Assembly (NCBI RefSeq): GCF_900996235.1 | Contig: NZ_CAAJGM010000110.1 | Span: 85,708-149,707, forward strand | DNA from: Paraburkholderia sp. BCC1885 | GTDB taxonomy: Bacteria; Pseudomonadota; Gammaproteobacteria; Burkholderiales; Burkholderiaceae | Direction of reading: 5' to 3' | DNA length: 64,000 nucleotides | Program-made: the position numbers and the translations under genes | Shown: piece by piece, positions 26,602 through 35,192 of the stretch | Layout: each line of letters starts with the position of its first letter | Position numbering within the stretch: the first letter of the stretch is position 1 | Notes under the pieces: generated by a model | The model's database searches: none | What the model saw: only the letters and a program-made list of their open reading frames with translations | Told to the model about the DNA's origin: nothing

Positions 26602-28217
26602 GAGGCAAGCTCTTCGGTAAGCCGGGAAAGTTGAATCAGGTGATGCAGTTCTTCCGCGTGACGAATCTGCGCGCGCTCGACGGTTCGTTCGATCGAGCCG
26701 TCCACCACGATGGAAATGCGGTCGCATAGCCGCAACAATTCATCGAGATCCGACGACACCACCACCACCGCCGTACCCGCGCGCGTCGCATCGTGCACCA
26801 CGCTATAGATTTCCTCGCGCGCGCCGACGTCGACGCCGACGGTCGGCTCGTCGAGCAGCAACAGCTTCGGGCGCGGATGATTCCATTTGGCGAACACGAC
26901 TTTCTGCTGATTGCCGCCGGAGAGAAACTTCACCTGGGTCGAGGCGTCGGGTGCTTTCACGGACAGTTGCTTCATCGCCGTGCGGGCCTGCTGTGCGGCG
27001 GCTTTCGCGCGCAGCCAGCCGCCGCGCGAAAATTGCGGCAGGCGCGGCAAGGTCAGATTGCGTTCAATCGAATGATCGAGCACGAGTCCTTGCAGATGGC
27101 GGTCTTCAGGCACCAGCGCGACGCCGCGGCGGATCGCGTCGGCGGGACGACGCGCGGCGAGCGGCTCGCCGTCGAGCTGCATCGTGCCTTGCTCGATTGG
27201 CAGGAGTCCGAATATTGTCTGCAGAATTTCCGTGCGGCCGCTGCCGATCAAACCGGCAAGACCATGCACCTCACCCTTGCGCACGGAGAAATTCACCTTT
27301 GAAAGACGTGCATTGCTCACGTTGACAAGCGTCAGCACCGGCGCCTGCTCAGCACCCTGCCGGGCAATCTCCGTGGAAATTGGCGCATCTGCGCGCGGCG
27401 CCGTTTGCGCCGCCGTCCCCGTCGAAGTTTCCTGCCTCGCTTGCATGGCCGCGTGACGCGGGCCGACAATGGCCGCGACCAGCTGCTTCATGTCGGTCTC
27501 GGCAGTGGCGAACTGGCCGGCATTGGCGCCGTCGCGGAACACGGTCACGCGCTGCGCAATGCGAAACACCTCGTTCAGGCGGTGCGTCACGTAGATCACC
27601 CCGACGCCGCGCTGCGTCACCGTGCGAATCGCGTCGAACAAAATCTGTTCTTCGCCGCCGGTGAGCGCGGAAGTGGGTTCATCGAGGATCAGCACGCGCA
27701 CGTCGCCCATCAGCGCCTTGCAGATTTCGGTCATCTGCCGGTACGCAAACGGCAGCGAATCGACGGGCACGCGCGGATCGAGCGGAATATTGTGCTGGTG
27801 CAGAAAGGCGCCGACCTGCGCCATCAGTTCGCGCTGCCGGACAAAGCCAAGCCGCGTGCGCGGCTCGCGCCCGAGCATCAGATTGGCGCCCACCGACAGC
27901 GATTCGACCAGACTCAGGTCCTGATAAACGACGGCGACGCCCGCCTCGCGCGACTTCGCCGGCGATTCGAATGCGACCTGCCGGCCGGCAATTTCAATCG
28001 AGCCTTCGTCGTAGGTATGGACGCCGCTCAGAATCTTGATGAGGGTGGATTTGCCCGCGCCATTCTCGCCGAGCAGTGCGTGCACTTCGCCCGGCATGAC
28101 TTGCAGATTCACGCCGCGCAACGCCTGCACGCCACCGAATTTCTTGGTGACGCCCGTTACGCGGATCAATGGCGCCTGAGGCGATGAAGCGGCCGCGACC
28201 GCAACCGGCTCACTCAT
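26598..28217 (-). CDS. sugar ABC transporter ATP-binding protein, double ABC domain
   Basis: 539 residues with two ABC modules as in RbsA/MglA. The first has Walker A GENGAGKST and Walker B/D-loop LILDEPTSALT. The second has the degenerate P-loop GLIGSGRTE usual in this family, with LSGGNQQKV and LLLDEPTVGVDVG. Between them is an Ala/Thr-rich linker of about 40 residues (from about 255) that is longer than usual. First gene of the operon; ribosome site AAGGAGACA. Confidence 0.93.
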   Translation of the reverse strand: MSEPVAVAAASSPQAPLIRVTGVTKKFGGVQALRGVNLQVMPGEVHALLGENGAGKSTLIKILSGVHTYDEGSIEIAGRQVAFESPAKSREAGVAVVYQDLSLVESLSVGANLMLGREPRTRLGFVRQRELMAQVGAFLHQHNIPLDPRVPVDSLPFAYRQMTEICKALMGDVRVLILDEPTSALTGGEEQILFDAIRTVTQRGVGVIYVTHRLNEVFRIAQRVTVFRDGANAGQFATAETDMKQLVAAIVGPRHAAMQARQETSTGTAAQTAPRADAPISTEIARQGAEQAPVLTLVNVSNARLSKVNFSVRKGEVHGLAGLIGSGRTEILQTIFGLLPIEQGTMQLDGEPLAARRPADAIRRGVALVPEDRHLQGLVLDHSIERNLTLPRLPQFSRGGWLRAKAAAQQARTAMKQLSVKAPDASTQVKFLSGGNQQKVVFAKWNHPRPKLLLLDEPTVGVDVGAREEIYSVVHDATRAGTAVVVVSSDLDELLRLCDRISIVVDGSIERTVERAQIRHAEELHHLIQLSRLTEELAS

Positions 28218-28291
28218 CCTGTGTCTCCTTCGTCGGCAAGACGAATTCTTATGCTTCGCGAGCGGGTCGCAAAGGGGTGTGTTGTGATCTT

Positions 28292-28311
28292 CGCATCATG
28301 TAAATGATGCG
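28292..28311. promoter_or_regulatory. operator-like palindrome upstream of the ABC importer
   Basis: CGCATCAT-GTAA-ATGATGCG is a perfect 8-bp inverted repeat with a 4-base spacer, 75 bases upstream of the ATPase start. The size fits a LacI- or GntR-type dimer. No regulator gene adjoins the operon. Confidence 0.6.
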
Positions 28312-28353
28312 TCAATAACATTTAGCCCCTATTCGACGGGTTCTCGGCGAGAC

Positions 28354-28394
28354 AATCACAACAATATCGAGTTATTTTGTGATAATTACAACAA
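28354..28394. repeat. pair of 11-base direct repeats 30 bp apart
   Basis: AATCACAACAA (28354-28364) and AATTACAACAA (28384-28394) are near-identical and spaced by exactly 30 bp, about three helical turns. They lie in an AT-rich stretch upstream of the palindrome and could be an activator site or the upstream part of the ABC promoter. Confidence 0.45.
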
Positions 28395-28431
28395 ACCGGC
28401 GTTAGAAGAAGGCAGGGCCGCCAGCCCTCGC

Positions 28432-29055
28432 TTATTGCTTGCCTGAAGCGAGTTGCTGGTTTCGTCCGGTGAGAAACTGGATCAGGCCGTCCACACCGCT
28501 TTGCTGGATCTTGTCGCTGAACTGCTGCCGGTACGTCTGGATCAGCCAGACGCCCAGCACGTTGATGTCATAAAGGCGCCAGCCCTGCGGCGTGCTGTAG
28601 AGCCGGTAGTCGATCTCGGCCGGTTCGCCGTTGCGGGTGGCGATCGTGCGCACCACGGCGTCCGTATCGGTCGGGGCGATATGGACCGGCGGATAGTCGA
28701 TCTGCAAGTCCGGGCGCAACTGGCCAATCGCCCCCGAATAGGTGTAGATCAGCAGCATCTTGAACTGCTCGACCAGTTGCTGCTGCTGCGCGGGTGTCGC
28801 CGTGCGCCAGTAGCGTCCCATCGCAAACGAGGTGGTGCGGCGAAAATCGGTGTAGGGAAGAATGTCGCGGTTGACGATATCCATGATGCGCGGAATATCG
28901 TCCGGCTCGATCGCCTTGGTGCGGACTTCGTCTAGAACCTGTTGCGTCGCGGTCTTGATCAGAAGTTGCGGATTCGATTGGTCTACCTGCGCGTGCGCCG
29001 CACCGCCGAACCAGAGCAACACCGCGCAAAGCGTCAATAGAGAACGAGCCTTCAT
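28432..29055 (-). CDS. MlaC-family (Ttg2D) phospholipid-binding protein, orphan
   Basis: About 207 residues with a signal peptide (MKARSLLTLCAVLLWFGGAAHA). Family marks are DILPYTDFRRTTSFAMGRYWRTATPAQQQQLVEQFKMLL and a C-terminal YDINVLGVWLIQTYRQQF block. MlaC carries phospholipids between outer and inner membranes, but no mlaABDEF genes are present here, so this may be a paralogue with a different partner. The ATG at 29055 is chosen over upstream codons because it starts the signal peptide. Confidence 0.87.
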   Translation of the reverse strand: MKARSLLTLCAVLLWFGGAAHAQVDQSNPQLLIKTATQQVLDEVRTKAIEPDDIPRIMDIVNRDILPYTDFRRTTSFAMGRYWRTATPAQQQQLVEQFKMLLIYTYSGAIGQLRPDLQIDYPPVHIAPTDTDAVVRTIATRNGEPAEIDYRLYSTPQGWRLYDINVLGVWLIQTYRQQFSDKIQQSGVDGLIQFLTGRNQQLASGKQ

Positions 29056-29246
29056 ATGAGGAATCCTCGCTGAGAGTGGGTTGACATGCTGCCGCCAAGT
29101 ATCGCCCATCTGAGGCCCGGGCATCTCGCGGCGGTCCTTCACCCTCTGCGGCTCTCCGGGGTTGGCGCCGCATCCCGCTAATTCCCGTCTAATTTTCCGC
29201 GCTCAAGATGTCCTCATCGAAAACGAAATCAGAGGATGTGGACATC

Positions 29247-29795
29247 ATGAAACTCGCCAGAATCGCACGCACCGCCTTGCCCATCGGCCTTGTCGCCGTG
29301 GCCCTCACCGGTTGCGCCGTCATGCCGCCAAGCGGCCCCTCCGTGGTCGCCCTGCCGCCCAGCGGCAAACCGCTGAACGTGTTCCAGCAGGAAGACTACG
29401 CCTGCCGCGACTACGCATTCCGCTCGGACGATGCCGGCGCGCCCGCTCACAGCAGCCTGCCGGAAGGAGTCGGCAGCAGCGCAATCGGCACGGTCGGCGG
29501 TGCGGCAGCGGGCGCGCTGCTCGGGGCCGCGGCGGGCAACGCCGGGGTCGGCGCGGCCATCGGTGCGGGCGCGGGTCTGCTGTTCGGCAGCGCGGTGGGC
29601 GCAAATAACGCACAAGCCGGTTCGGCCAGTCTGCAGGCGCGCTATGACGCGGCTTACTCGCAATGCATGGCCTCGAAGGGCAACACCATTTCGCAGCCGG
29701 CCGTCTATACCACGATCGCTCCGCCGCCTGTGGCCTATGCGCCGGCGCCGGTCGTCTACGGCTATCCGCAGCGCTTCGGCTACTGGTCTTACTGA
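29247..29795 (+). CDS. glycine-zipper lipoprotein
   Basis: About 182 residues. A lipobox LTGC ends the signal peptide, so a lipoprotein is predicted. A central glycine zipper (IGTVGGAAAGALLGAAAGNAG...GAGAGLLFGSAVG) suggests membrane-embedded helices as in the OmpA-like/SlyB-type 2TM proteins. The tail is rich in Pro, Tyr and Val (APPPVAYAPAPVVYGYPQ). Two Cys frame the zipper region. Role probably envelope structure; not defined. It diverges from the MlaC-like gene. Confidence 0.82.
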   Translation: MKLARIARTALPIGLVAVALTGCAVMPPSGPSVVALPPSGKPLNVFQQEDYACRDYAFRSDDAGAPAHSSLPEGVGSSAIGTVGGAAAGALLGAAAGNAGVGAAIGAGAGLLFGSAVGANNAQAGSASLQARYDAAYSQCMASKGNTISQPAVYTTIAPPPVAYAPAPVVYGYPQRFGYWSY

Positions 29796-29907
29796 AGGCC
29801 GCAGCTCATTTTCATCTCACTCTGCCGCGCGATGATGCGGCCAATGGATCACGAACGACGCCAAATCGCTGCCGTGACCCGCTCATCCACTCAATGAGGT
29901 ATCCGAA

Positions 29908-30411
29908 ATGTTCAGGAAGATTCTGGTTGCAGTCAGTACCCGCTCCACCGATGCCGTGCTGATGTCCGCCATCGAAACCGCCCGCAAATACGAGGCGCAG
30001 ATTGTCGCGCTGCATGTCGTCGATCCCTCGCCCTGCTATATGGGTGCGGCCGACTACAACTTCGGCCTGGCCGTCGAAGCCATGGAGGCGCACGGACGCG
30101 AAGTCGTCACGCATCTCAGGAATGTGCTGGACGTGTATGGACAAACGGCGGAGGTTCGCATGCTGACGCTGCCGCTGGCGGGCGTGACGGTGGGCCGCGC
30201 GATCGCGACCGTAGCCGAAGAGACGGGCGCCGACCTGGTGATGCTCGGCGAACGGAGTTCGTCGCGCTGGCGCTGGCTGAAAGAGGACGTGACAGCGGAA
30301 GTCATGCGCTGCTCCAGCAGCCCGATCCGGATTGCCAGCGGGCAGCCCGCCGTTGCTCCGGGGCATCAGGTAGGCCCGCACTGGAAAGGTGTTTCGACCG
30401 CGCGCGGTTGA
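29908..30411 (+). CDS. universal stress protein (Usp) family, non-ATP-binding type
   Basis: 167 residues, one Usp domain: KILVAVSTRSTDAVLMSAIETARKYEAQIVALHVVD at the N-terminus and ATVAEETGADLVMLGERSSS near the end. The nucleotide motif GxxGx9G(S/T) is broken here (GERS, then no Gly-Ser), so like E. coli UspA it may not bind ATP. The C-terminal 25 residues extend beyond the usual domain. Probably a general stress factor. Confidence 0.88.
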   Translation: MFRKILVAVSTRSTDAVLMSAIETARKYEAQIVALHVVDPSPCYMGAADYNFGLAVEAMEAHGREVVTHLRNVLDVYGQTAEVRMLTLPLAGVTVGRAIATVAEETGADLVMLGERSSSRWRWLKEDVTAEVMRCSSSPIRIASGQPAVAPGHQVGPHWKGVSTARG

Positions 30412-30516
30412 TTGCATGGCCACTGCGGTGACCTCGCGCACAACTTCGCAGATAACCTCTCGGATAACTTCGCAGAATGCGGCGCGGCATGGCGTGGCCC
30501 GGCCACGCCGGCAGAT

Positions 30517-30765
30517 TCAACCCGCCGCGCCCGCGCCCGTCACGTTGGAATCGTTTTTACGCTGGACCGGCAGCATGCCCTGCTTCTGCATGGCGGAGAT
30601 GACGTCGTCGACCAGCACGTCGTCGAGCAGCCGTCGACCGTCGCGCTCACGGCGAGCATTGGTGCGGTCGATGGCGCGTTGCAGATCGGACATCTCGGCG
30701 GCGATAAAAATGGCGAGTCCGTAGCCATATCGCTCGGCGAGTGCTTTGTCGAAAAAGTGTTTCAT
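30517..30765 (-). CDS. small conserved-looking hypothetical protein
   Basis: About 82 residues from the ATG at 30765 (an upstream TTG at 30783 is an alternative). The composition is protein-like: KHFFDKALAERYGYGLAIFIAAEMSDLQRAIDRT then a charged stretch and ALVDDVLVDDVISAMQKQG-like ending. No known domain, signal peptide or membrane segment. No clear ribosome site, so I hold it as probable rather than certain. Confidence 0.45.
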   Translation of the reverse strand: MKHFFDKALAERYGYGLAIFIAAEMSDLQRAIDRTNARRERDGRRLLDDVLVDDVISAMQKQGMLPVQRKNDSNVTGAGAAG

Positions 30766-30913
30766 GCTGTCGCTGTCGATCAACTGGGTGCATCGATAAA
30801 GTCGGCGTTGTCATTTCAGGTTCGCACCCCGCGAATCTGAAATAGCTCATACGCCGCGCCGTATAGCGTGTTTTCGCCTATAAAGCGGTTATCGACCGTG
30901 CGGCTAAAAAGCT

Positions 30914-31855
30914 TTAGGGCTGGGTGATGAAGCGTTCCCGGCATACCGTCAGCGTCAATTGACGCAGCCAACGGTGAACCGGATCCACCTCTAAACGGGG
31001 ATGCCACATCTGCGATACCGTGATCTCCCCGGTCGTCACGGGAAGCTCGAAGGTGTAAGCGGCAGCGCATCCGCAGGCGGGCGATTCCTGCTGTCCGGCT
31101 TGCTTGCCCATGCACGACGCGGGCACCAGCGCGATCAGATCGGATGCGCGGGCCACGGCGAGTGCGGCGTGAAAACCCGGAACGACGGCGATTATAGTGC
31201 GTTCCAGTCCGAGGGTCGCCAATGCCTCGTCGACGGGACCGTTCGCGCGGCCGCGCCGTGAAGCAACCACGTGGCCGAAAGCCGTATAGCGTTCGGCTGT
31301 CACCTCGCGTTCCATCGCCAGCGGATGCCCCTGCCTGACGACGCCGACAAAACGGTCACGGAACAACGCCTGCACCCGCACCTCCGGTCCCATTTCACTC
31401 AACACGCCAATCTCAAGATCAGCCGAGCCGTCGCGCAGATACGCCGCCGTCTTCTCGAGCTTCGGCGCAAAACGCAGACGCACGAGGGGCGCGATGGCGG
31501 TCGCGGCGGCGATCAGCGACGCGCCGAAGGCCTCCACGAAACCGTCATTGGCGCGAATGGTGAAGGTGCGCTGCAGCGTGGAGAAATCCGGCTCTATGGA
31601 TGACGGGCGCAATACGGCGCGCGCCTCATGAACCACGTTCTGCGTGCGTTGCCGCAGCGCCTGCGCGTGCGGCGTCAATACCATGCGGCGTCCCGCCCGC
31701 ACCAGCAAAGGGTCGCCGGTTACCTCGCGAAGCCGGCTCAAGGTCCGGCTCATTGCCGAGGCGCTCAAACCCAGCCGACGCGCAGCGCCGGCCACGCTGC
31801 CGTCGGCAAGCAAAACGTCGAGTGCAACCAGCAGGTTCAGATCGGCTTCAGGCAT
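30914..31855 (-). CDS. LysR-family transcriptional regulator
   Basis: About 313 residues. The N-terminal winged helix contains LLVALDVLLADGSVAGAARRLGLSASAMSRTLSRLRE, and an effector domain follows. The protein is of the group that starts directly with the helix-turn-helix (PEADLNLLVALD). It is divergent from the SDR gene at 32025, with a 169-base shared promoter region, so that SDR gene is its likely target. Inducer unknown. Confidence 0.9.
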   Translation of the reverse strand: MPEADLNLLVALDVLLADGSVAGAARRLGLSASAMSRTLSRLREVTGDPLLVRAGRRMVLTPHAQALRQRTQNVVHEARAVLRPSSIEPDFSTLQRTFTIRANDGFVEAFGASLIAAATAIAPLVRLRFAPKLEKTAAYLRDGSADLEIGVLSEMGPEVRVQALFRDRFVGVVRQGHPLAMEREVTAERYTAFGHVVASRRGRANGPVDEALATLGLERTIIAVVPGFHAALAVARASDLIALVPASCMGKQAGQQESPACGCAAAYTFELPVTTGEITVSQMWHPRLEVDPVHRWLRQLTLTVCRERFITQP

Positions 31856-32024
31856 GCCCGATCGTAGCATCAAGCGCCGGGACATGGCGTTTGGTGCAGC
31901 GTATCAGTGCAACCGCTGCGTCTTCCGCCACGTCAGCCGCGCCGATATATTGGGTGTACCGGTTCGCGACCGCGCGTGGCGCATCCAACCCGCGTCCGGG
32001 CGGTCTCACTCACACGGAGTTTTC

Positions 32025-32729
32025 ATGCAAGACGCCTCTACACAGAAAACCGTCCTTCTCGTTGGTGCATCCCGTGGTCTCGGATTCGCCATGGTCGAGG
32101 AATATCTCAAACGCGGCTGGCGGGTGATCGCCACCGGCAGGGTTCACTCCGTGGACCGGCTGCGCCAACTCCCGGCAAGCACCCAAGGCGCGCTGGAAGT
32201 CGAAGCGGTCGATATCACGGTGCCCGAGCAGGTGGCCGCATTGCATGGTCGTCTCAAGGACCGCCAGGTGGACGTGCTTTTCGTCAACGCCGGCGTCAAA
32301 AACGACGACGGTGAAACGATCGCCGATGTCTCGACCGAGGAATTCGTGCGCGTCATGGTGACCAACGCGCTGAGCCCAATGCGGGTTATCGAGGCATTTC
32401 AGGACCTGGTGCGGCCGGACGGGACACTTGGCGTCATGTCATCCGGTCAAGGCAGTCTTACCAACAACACGAACGGCAACTATGAGGTTTATCGCAGCAG
32501 CAAGGCGGCCCTCAACATGCTGATGCGCAGTTTTGCGGCGCGCCACCAGGGCGAGCCGAAAACCTTGCTTTTGATGGCGCCAGGCTGGGTCAGAACAGAG
32601 ACGGGCGGCCCTGACGCGCGCCTGAGTATCGAGGAAAGCATCCCGAACCTGCTCGACACGATGGAGGCTTACGCCGGACGCGCCGGCTTGCATTATCTGG
32701 ACTACCTGGGAAGAGTCGTTCCGTGGTGA
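32025..32729 (+). CDS. SDR-family oxidoreductase
   Basis: About 234 residues. Cofactor motif is GASRGLG, then VNAGV, with a catalytic Ser in MSSGQG and YRSSK providing Tyr and Lys. It belongs to the short atypical branch that resembles C-factor/carbonyl reductase proteins. The ATG at 32025 follows CGGAG; longer frames upstream overlap the LysR gene and are not used. Likely controlled by the divergent LysR regulator. Substrate unknown. Confidence 0.87.
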   Translation: MQDASTQKTVLLVGASRGLGFAMVEEYLKRGWRVIATGRVHSVDRLRQLPASTQGALEVEAVDITVPEQVAALHGRLKDRQVDVLFVNAGVKNDDGETIADVSTEEFVRVMVTNALSPMRVIEAFQDLVRPDGTLGVMSSGQGSLTNNTNGNYEVYRSSKAALNMLMRSFAARHQGEPKTLLLMAPGWVRTETGGPDARLSIEESIPNLLDTMEAYAGRAGLHYLDYLGRVVPW

Positions 32730-32754
32730 GCGGCATGCAGACGCGAACGGGGAC

Positions 32755-32910
32755 TCCACCCTTTAACGCGTCGGTAGCCAGCCAGACATACCGGGCGCGG
32801 GTGCAAGCGAGGATGAAAAGCCGGTCGACAAGACCGATTGCGGTGAAAGACGCCAGCGTCGCGACGATAAGGGATATGGCGACCAATCCCAGGTTGTAAT
32901 TGCTTTGCAT
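32755..32910 (-). pseudogene. truncated MHYT-domain sensor gene remnant
   Basis: From an ATG at 32910 with AGG before it, the frame encodes about 52 residues (NYNLGLVAISLIVATLASFT and then WLATDALKGG) that match the first helix and following segment of MHYT membrane sensor domains. Expected Met-His-Tyr-Thr motif and the rest of the domain are missing: homology stops about 25 bases from the end of the convergent SDR gene. I read this as the 5' stub of a decayed gene. Confidence 0.5.
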
Positions 32911-33493
32911 TGCCTGGCGCGGCTTTTTACTAAAGCTCAATTAGTGGTATTGAACAAATAACCTCGCACGGTCTCTCAGTCGGCAAAGCACTTAGCTCTG
33001 CGAATTTCACGGGCCCATAAAACGAAATTCGGAGATGCAGCACGGCTTAAGGTAAAGCAGTGTTGTTATGAGAACAAGCCGATTGGAAATTCATTTATGC
33101 AGTCAGGCCGGGCAAGGGCCTCCGGCAACCGGCCGATACCGGTTGCACGGCCAGCCCTCGGGTCAGTCCGACAACGCCCTTTCATCACGTTGACAAGTCC
33201 CCGCGTTACCCTGCCAATTTCAGTGGACGCCGAAAGCGCTGAGCGCGTCGCCAGCATATCTATTTAGATTCGTTTAAATTGTCGGGTGGCGCGAAAGCCC
33301 AGGGTGGGCAGGCGACCCGGAATCAAGGGCAAAATCCGCGAATTTCGCTGCCGGCAATATGAAATGCATTTGTAATGAAATAGATTGAAATATGTAAGTC
33401 ATATAAATTCATATGACGTTTACTAAAATCTCCGGTCCGAATGGACCGCCAAAGTTCATACGGCAACGTTCTTTACAGGAAGCACGCCCGAAT
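32911..33493. other. 583-base gene-free stretch before the RND operon
   Basis: No supported gene. It contains an 8-bp inverted repeat (CGAATTTC at 33001-33008 with GAAATTCG at 33024-33031) and, close to the efflux operon, the operator-like palindrome at 33398-33417 in an AT-rich promoter-like stretch. Confidence 0.5.
33398..33417. promoter_or_regulatory. TetR-type operator in the RND efflux promoter
   Basis: GTCATATAAATTCATATGAC is an 18-of-20 palindrome (arms GTCATAT/ATATGAC are perfect) lying 77 bases upstream of the first efflux gene. The TetR regulator at the end of the operon (39751) is its likely binder. An ATG inside the palindrome opens the reading frame of the first gene but is unlikely to be its start. 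Confidence 0.6.
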
Positions 33494-35074
33494 ATGGATT
33501 CGCCACCTGCTGTTAGCACCTGTTTCAAGTTTTCGTCGCAATCTTTGGGGAGCTTCCAGCGATGCCTCGCCATCGCAGCCGCGTTGTGCGTCAGCGCTTG
33601 CGCCGTCGGTCCCGATTACCACAAACCCACCATCCAGGTTCCTGAGAGCTTCAAGGAAGGAACGGACTGGCAACGCGCGCAGGCAAACCCGCAAGGTTCG
33701 CTGTCGAGCGACTGGTGGACGGCCTATCACGACGACAAGCTGACCGATCTGATCCAGCAGTCGCAAAAAGCCAACCAGTCGATTGCCGCCTCGGAAGCCG
33801 CTTACCGGTTGGCGCAAGCCATCGTGCAGGCGAACACGGCGAGCCTCTTTCCGGTCGTGAGCGCCGATTTCTCGGGTTCGCGCACCGGCATCGGGCCTAA
33901 CGCCACGTCTTCCGGTTCGCTGGGCGGCGGCAGCACCGCGGCCGCCGAAGGCCATGGCGTATTCAATAGCGTCAGCGCCAGCGTCGCGGCAAGCTGGGAA
34001 CTCGACCTGTGGGGCTCGATCCGCCGTCAGATCGAAGCCGCCAAGGGCAGCGCCGAAGCCAGCGATGCACAGTTGGCCGGCGAGCGCCTGTCCATCGCGT
34101 CGACGCTCGCGGTCGACTATTTCGAGCTGCGCGCGGCCGATGTCGATATCCAGTTGCTCAAGCAGCAGCAGGACATCGACAACCGCATTCTCGACATGAC
34201 GCAAGCCGCGTTCAAACAGGGCGAGGCATCGAGCGACCAGGTACTCGACGCGCAGGACACGCTCGAACTCGTCATCGCCGATCTGCAGACCACGGAGACC
34301 TCGCGCGAGCAGGACGAGCACGCCATTGCGGTGCTGGTCGGCGTGCCGCCGGAAAGCTTCGCGCTGCCGGTGGACCCGTCGTATGCGTTCGCGCTGCCCG
34401 ACGTGCCGCTCGCGCTGCCGTCGCAACTGCTCGAACGGCGCTATGACGTCGTCAGCGCCGAGCGCACCGCCGCTTCCGCCAACGCGCAGATCGGCGTGGC
34501 AATCGCGGCGTTCTTCCCGACGCTCACGCTGTCGGCGCAAGGCGGCTTCCAGCACAACACGCTGGCGCACCTGTTCTCGCTGCCGAGCCGCGTCTGGACG
34601 CTGGGTCCGGATCTCGCTTCGACGATCTTCGACGGCGGCGCCCGTACCGCGGCCGTGCACGAAGCGCGCGCCACTTACGATGAGGACGTCGCGAACTATC
34701 GCAACACGGTACTGACCGCGTTCCAGACCGTCGAAGACAGCCTTTCGTCGGTCAATCATCTGAAGCAGCAGCAATCGGCCTTCGCCAATATCCTCAAGCG
34801 CAACCAGCAGTTGTTCGCGAGCGAGCAGGCGCAGTTCCAGGTCGGTTCGGCCAGCCAGCAGGAGCTGTTGACCGAGCAGCTCACGCTGCTCCAGGCTCAG
34901 CAGAACCTGAGCGACACGCAGGCGCTGCTGACGCAGAGCAGTGTGACGCTGATCAAGAACCTGGGCGGCGGCTGGCAGTGGGACGACGCCAAGGCGGCGC
35001 TCGCCACCAGCCAGGACCCACCGGCCGCCAGCACCGCACCGCCCCAGAAGCTCGAAGCCGTCTCGTTGAAATGA
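33494..35074 (+). CDS. RND efflux outer-membrane lipoprotein (NodT/OprM family)
   Basis: About 526 residues. A signal peptide ends in lipobox VSAC, followed by the family opening AVGPDYHKP. Two outer-membrane-efflux repeats follow, including SWELDLWGSIRRQIEAAKGSAEAS and TLSAQGGFQ, with long coiled-coil helices that form the periplasmic tunnel. It is the exit duct of the tripartite pump encoded with the next two genes. In many Burkholderia pumps the duct gene is last; here it is first. Confidence 0.9.
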   Translation: MDSPPAVSTCFKFSSQSLGSFQRCLAIAAALCVSACAVGPDYHKPTIQVPESFKEGTDWQRAQANPQGSLSSDWWTAYHDDKLTDLIQQSQKANQSIAASEAAYRLAQAIVQANTASLFPVVSADFSGSRTGIGPNATSSGSLGGGSTAAAEGHGVFNSVSASVAASWELDLWGSIRRQIEAAKGSAEASDAQLAGERLSIASTLAVDYFELRAADVDIQLLKQQQDIDNRILDMTQAAFKQGEASSDQVLDAQDTLELVIADLQTTETSREQDEHAIAVLVGVPPESFALPVDPSYAFALPDVPLALPSQLLERRYDVVSAERTAASANAQIGVAIAAFFPTLTLSAQGGFQHNTLAHLFSLPSRVWTLGPDLASTIFDGGARTAAVHEARATYDEDVANYRNTVLTAFQTVEDSLSSVNHLKQQQSAFANILKRNQQLFASEQAQFQVGSASQQELLTEQLTLLQAQQNLSDTQALLTQSSVTLIKNLGGGWQWDDAKAALATSQDPPAASTAPPQKLEAVSLK

Positions 35075-35192
35075 AGCTGCCCTGATCCCTTTTGTTCGGA
35101 CGCCGCGATGCGTCGATCGGACTGTGGAGATCGCGTCGCATGCTGTCTGGCACCTCCTTCCACGCAGTTACGCAAGAAAAAACGGAGTATCG

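Noticed and set aside
25432..26634. 400-codon plus-strand open frame opposite the ABC permease
   Set aside because: Shadow; the permease start is fixed by an ATGA overlap with the ATPase gene.
33413..33493. Start of the efflux outer-membrane gene at 33413
   Set aside because: The ATG is inside the operator-like palindrome and the extension does not resemble the family; the lipoprotein signal begins after 33494.
33473..34774. 433-codon minus-strand open frame opposite the outer-membrane efflux gene
   Set aside because: Antisense shadow of a NodT-family gene with lipobox and conserved repeats on the plus strand.
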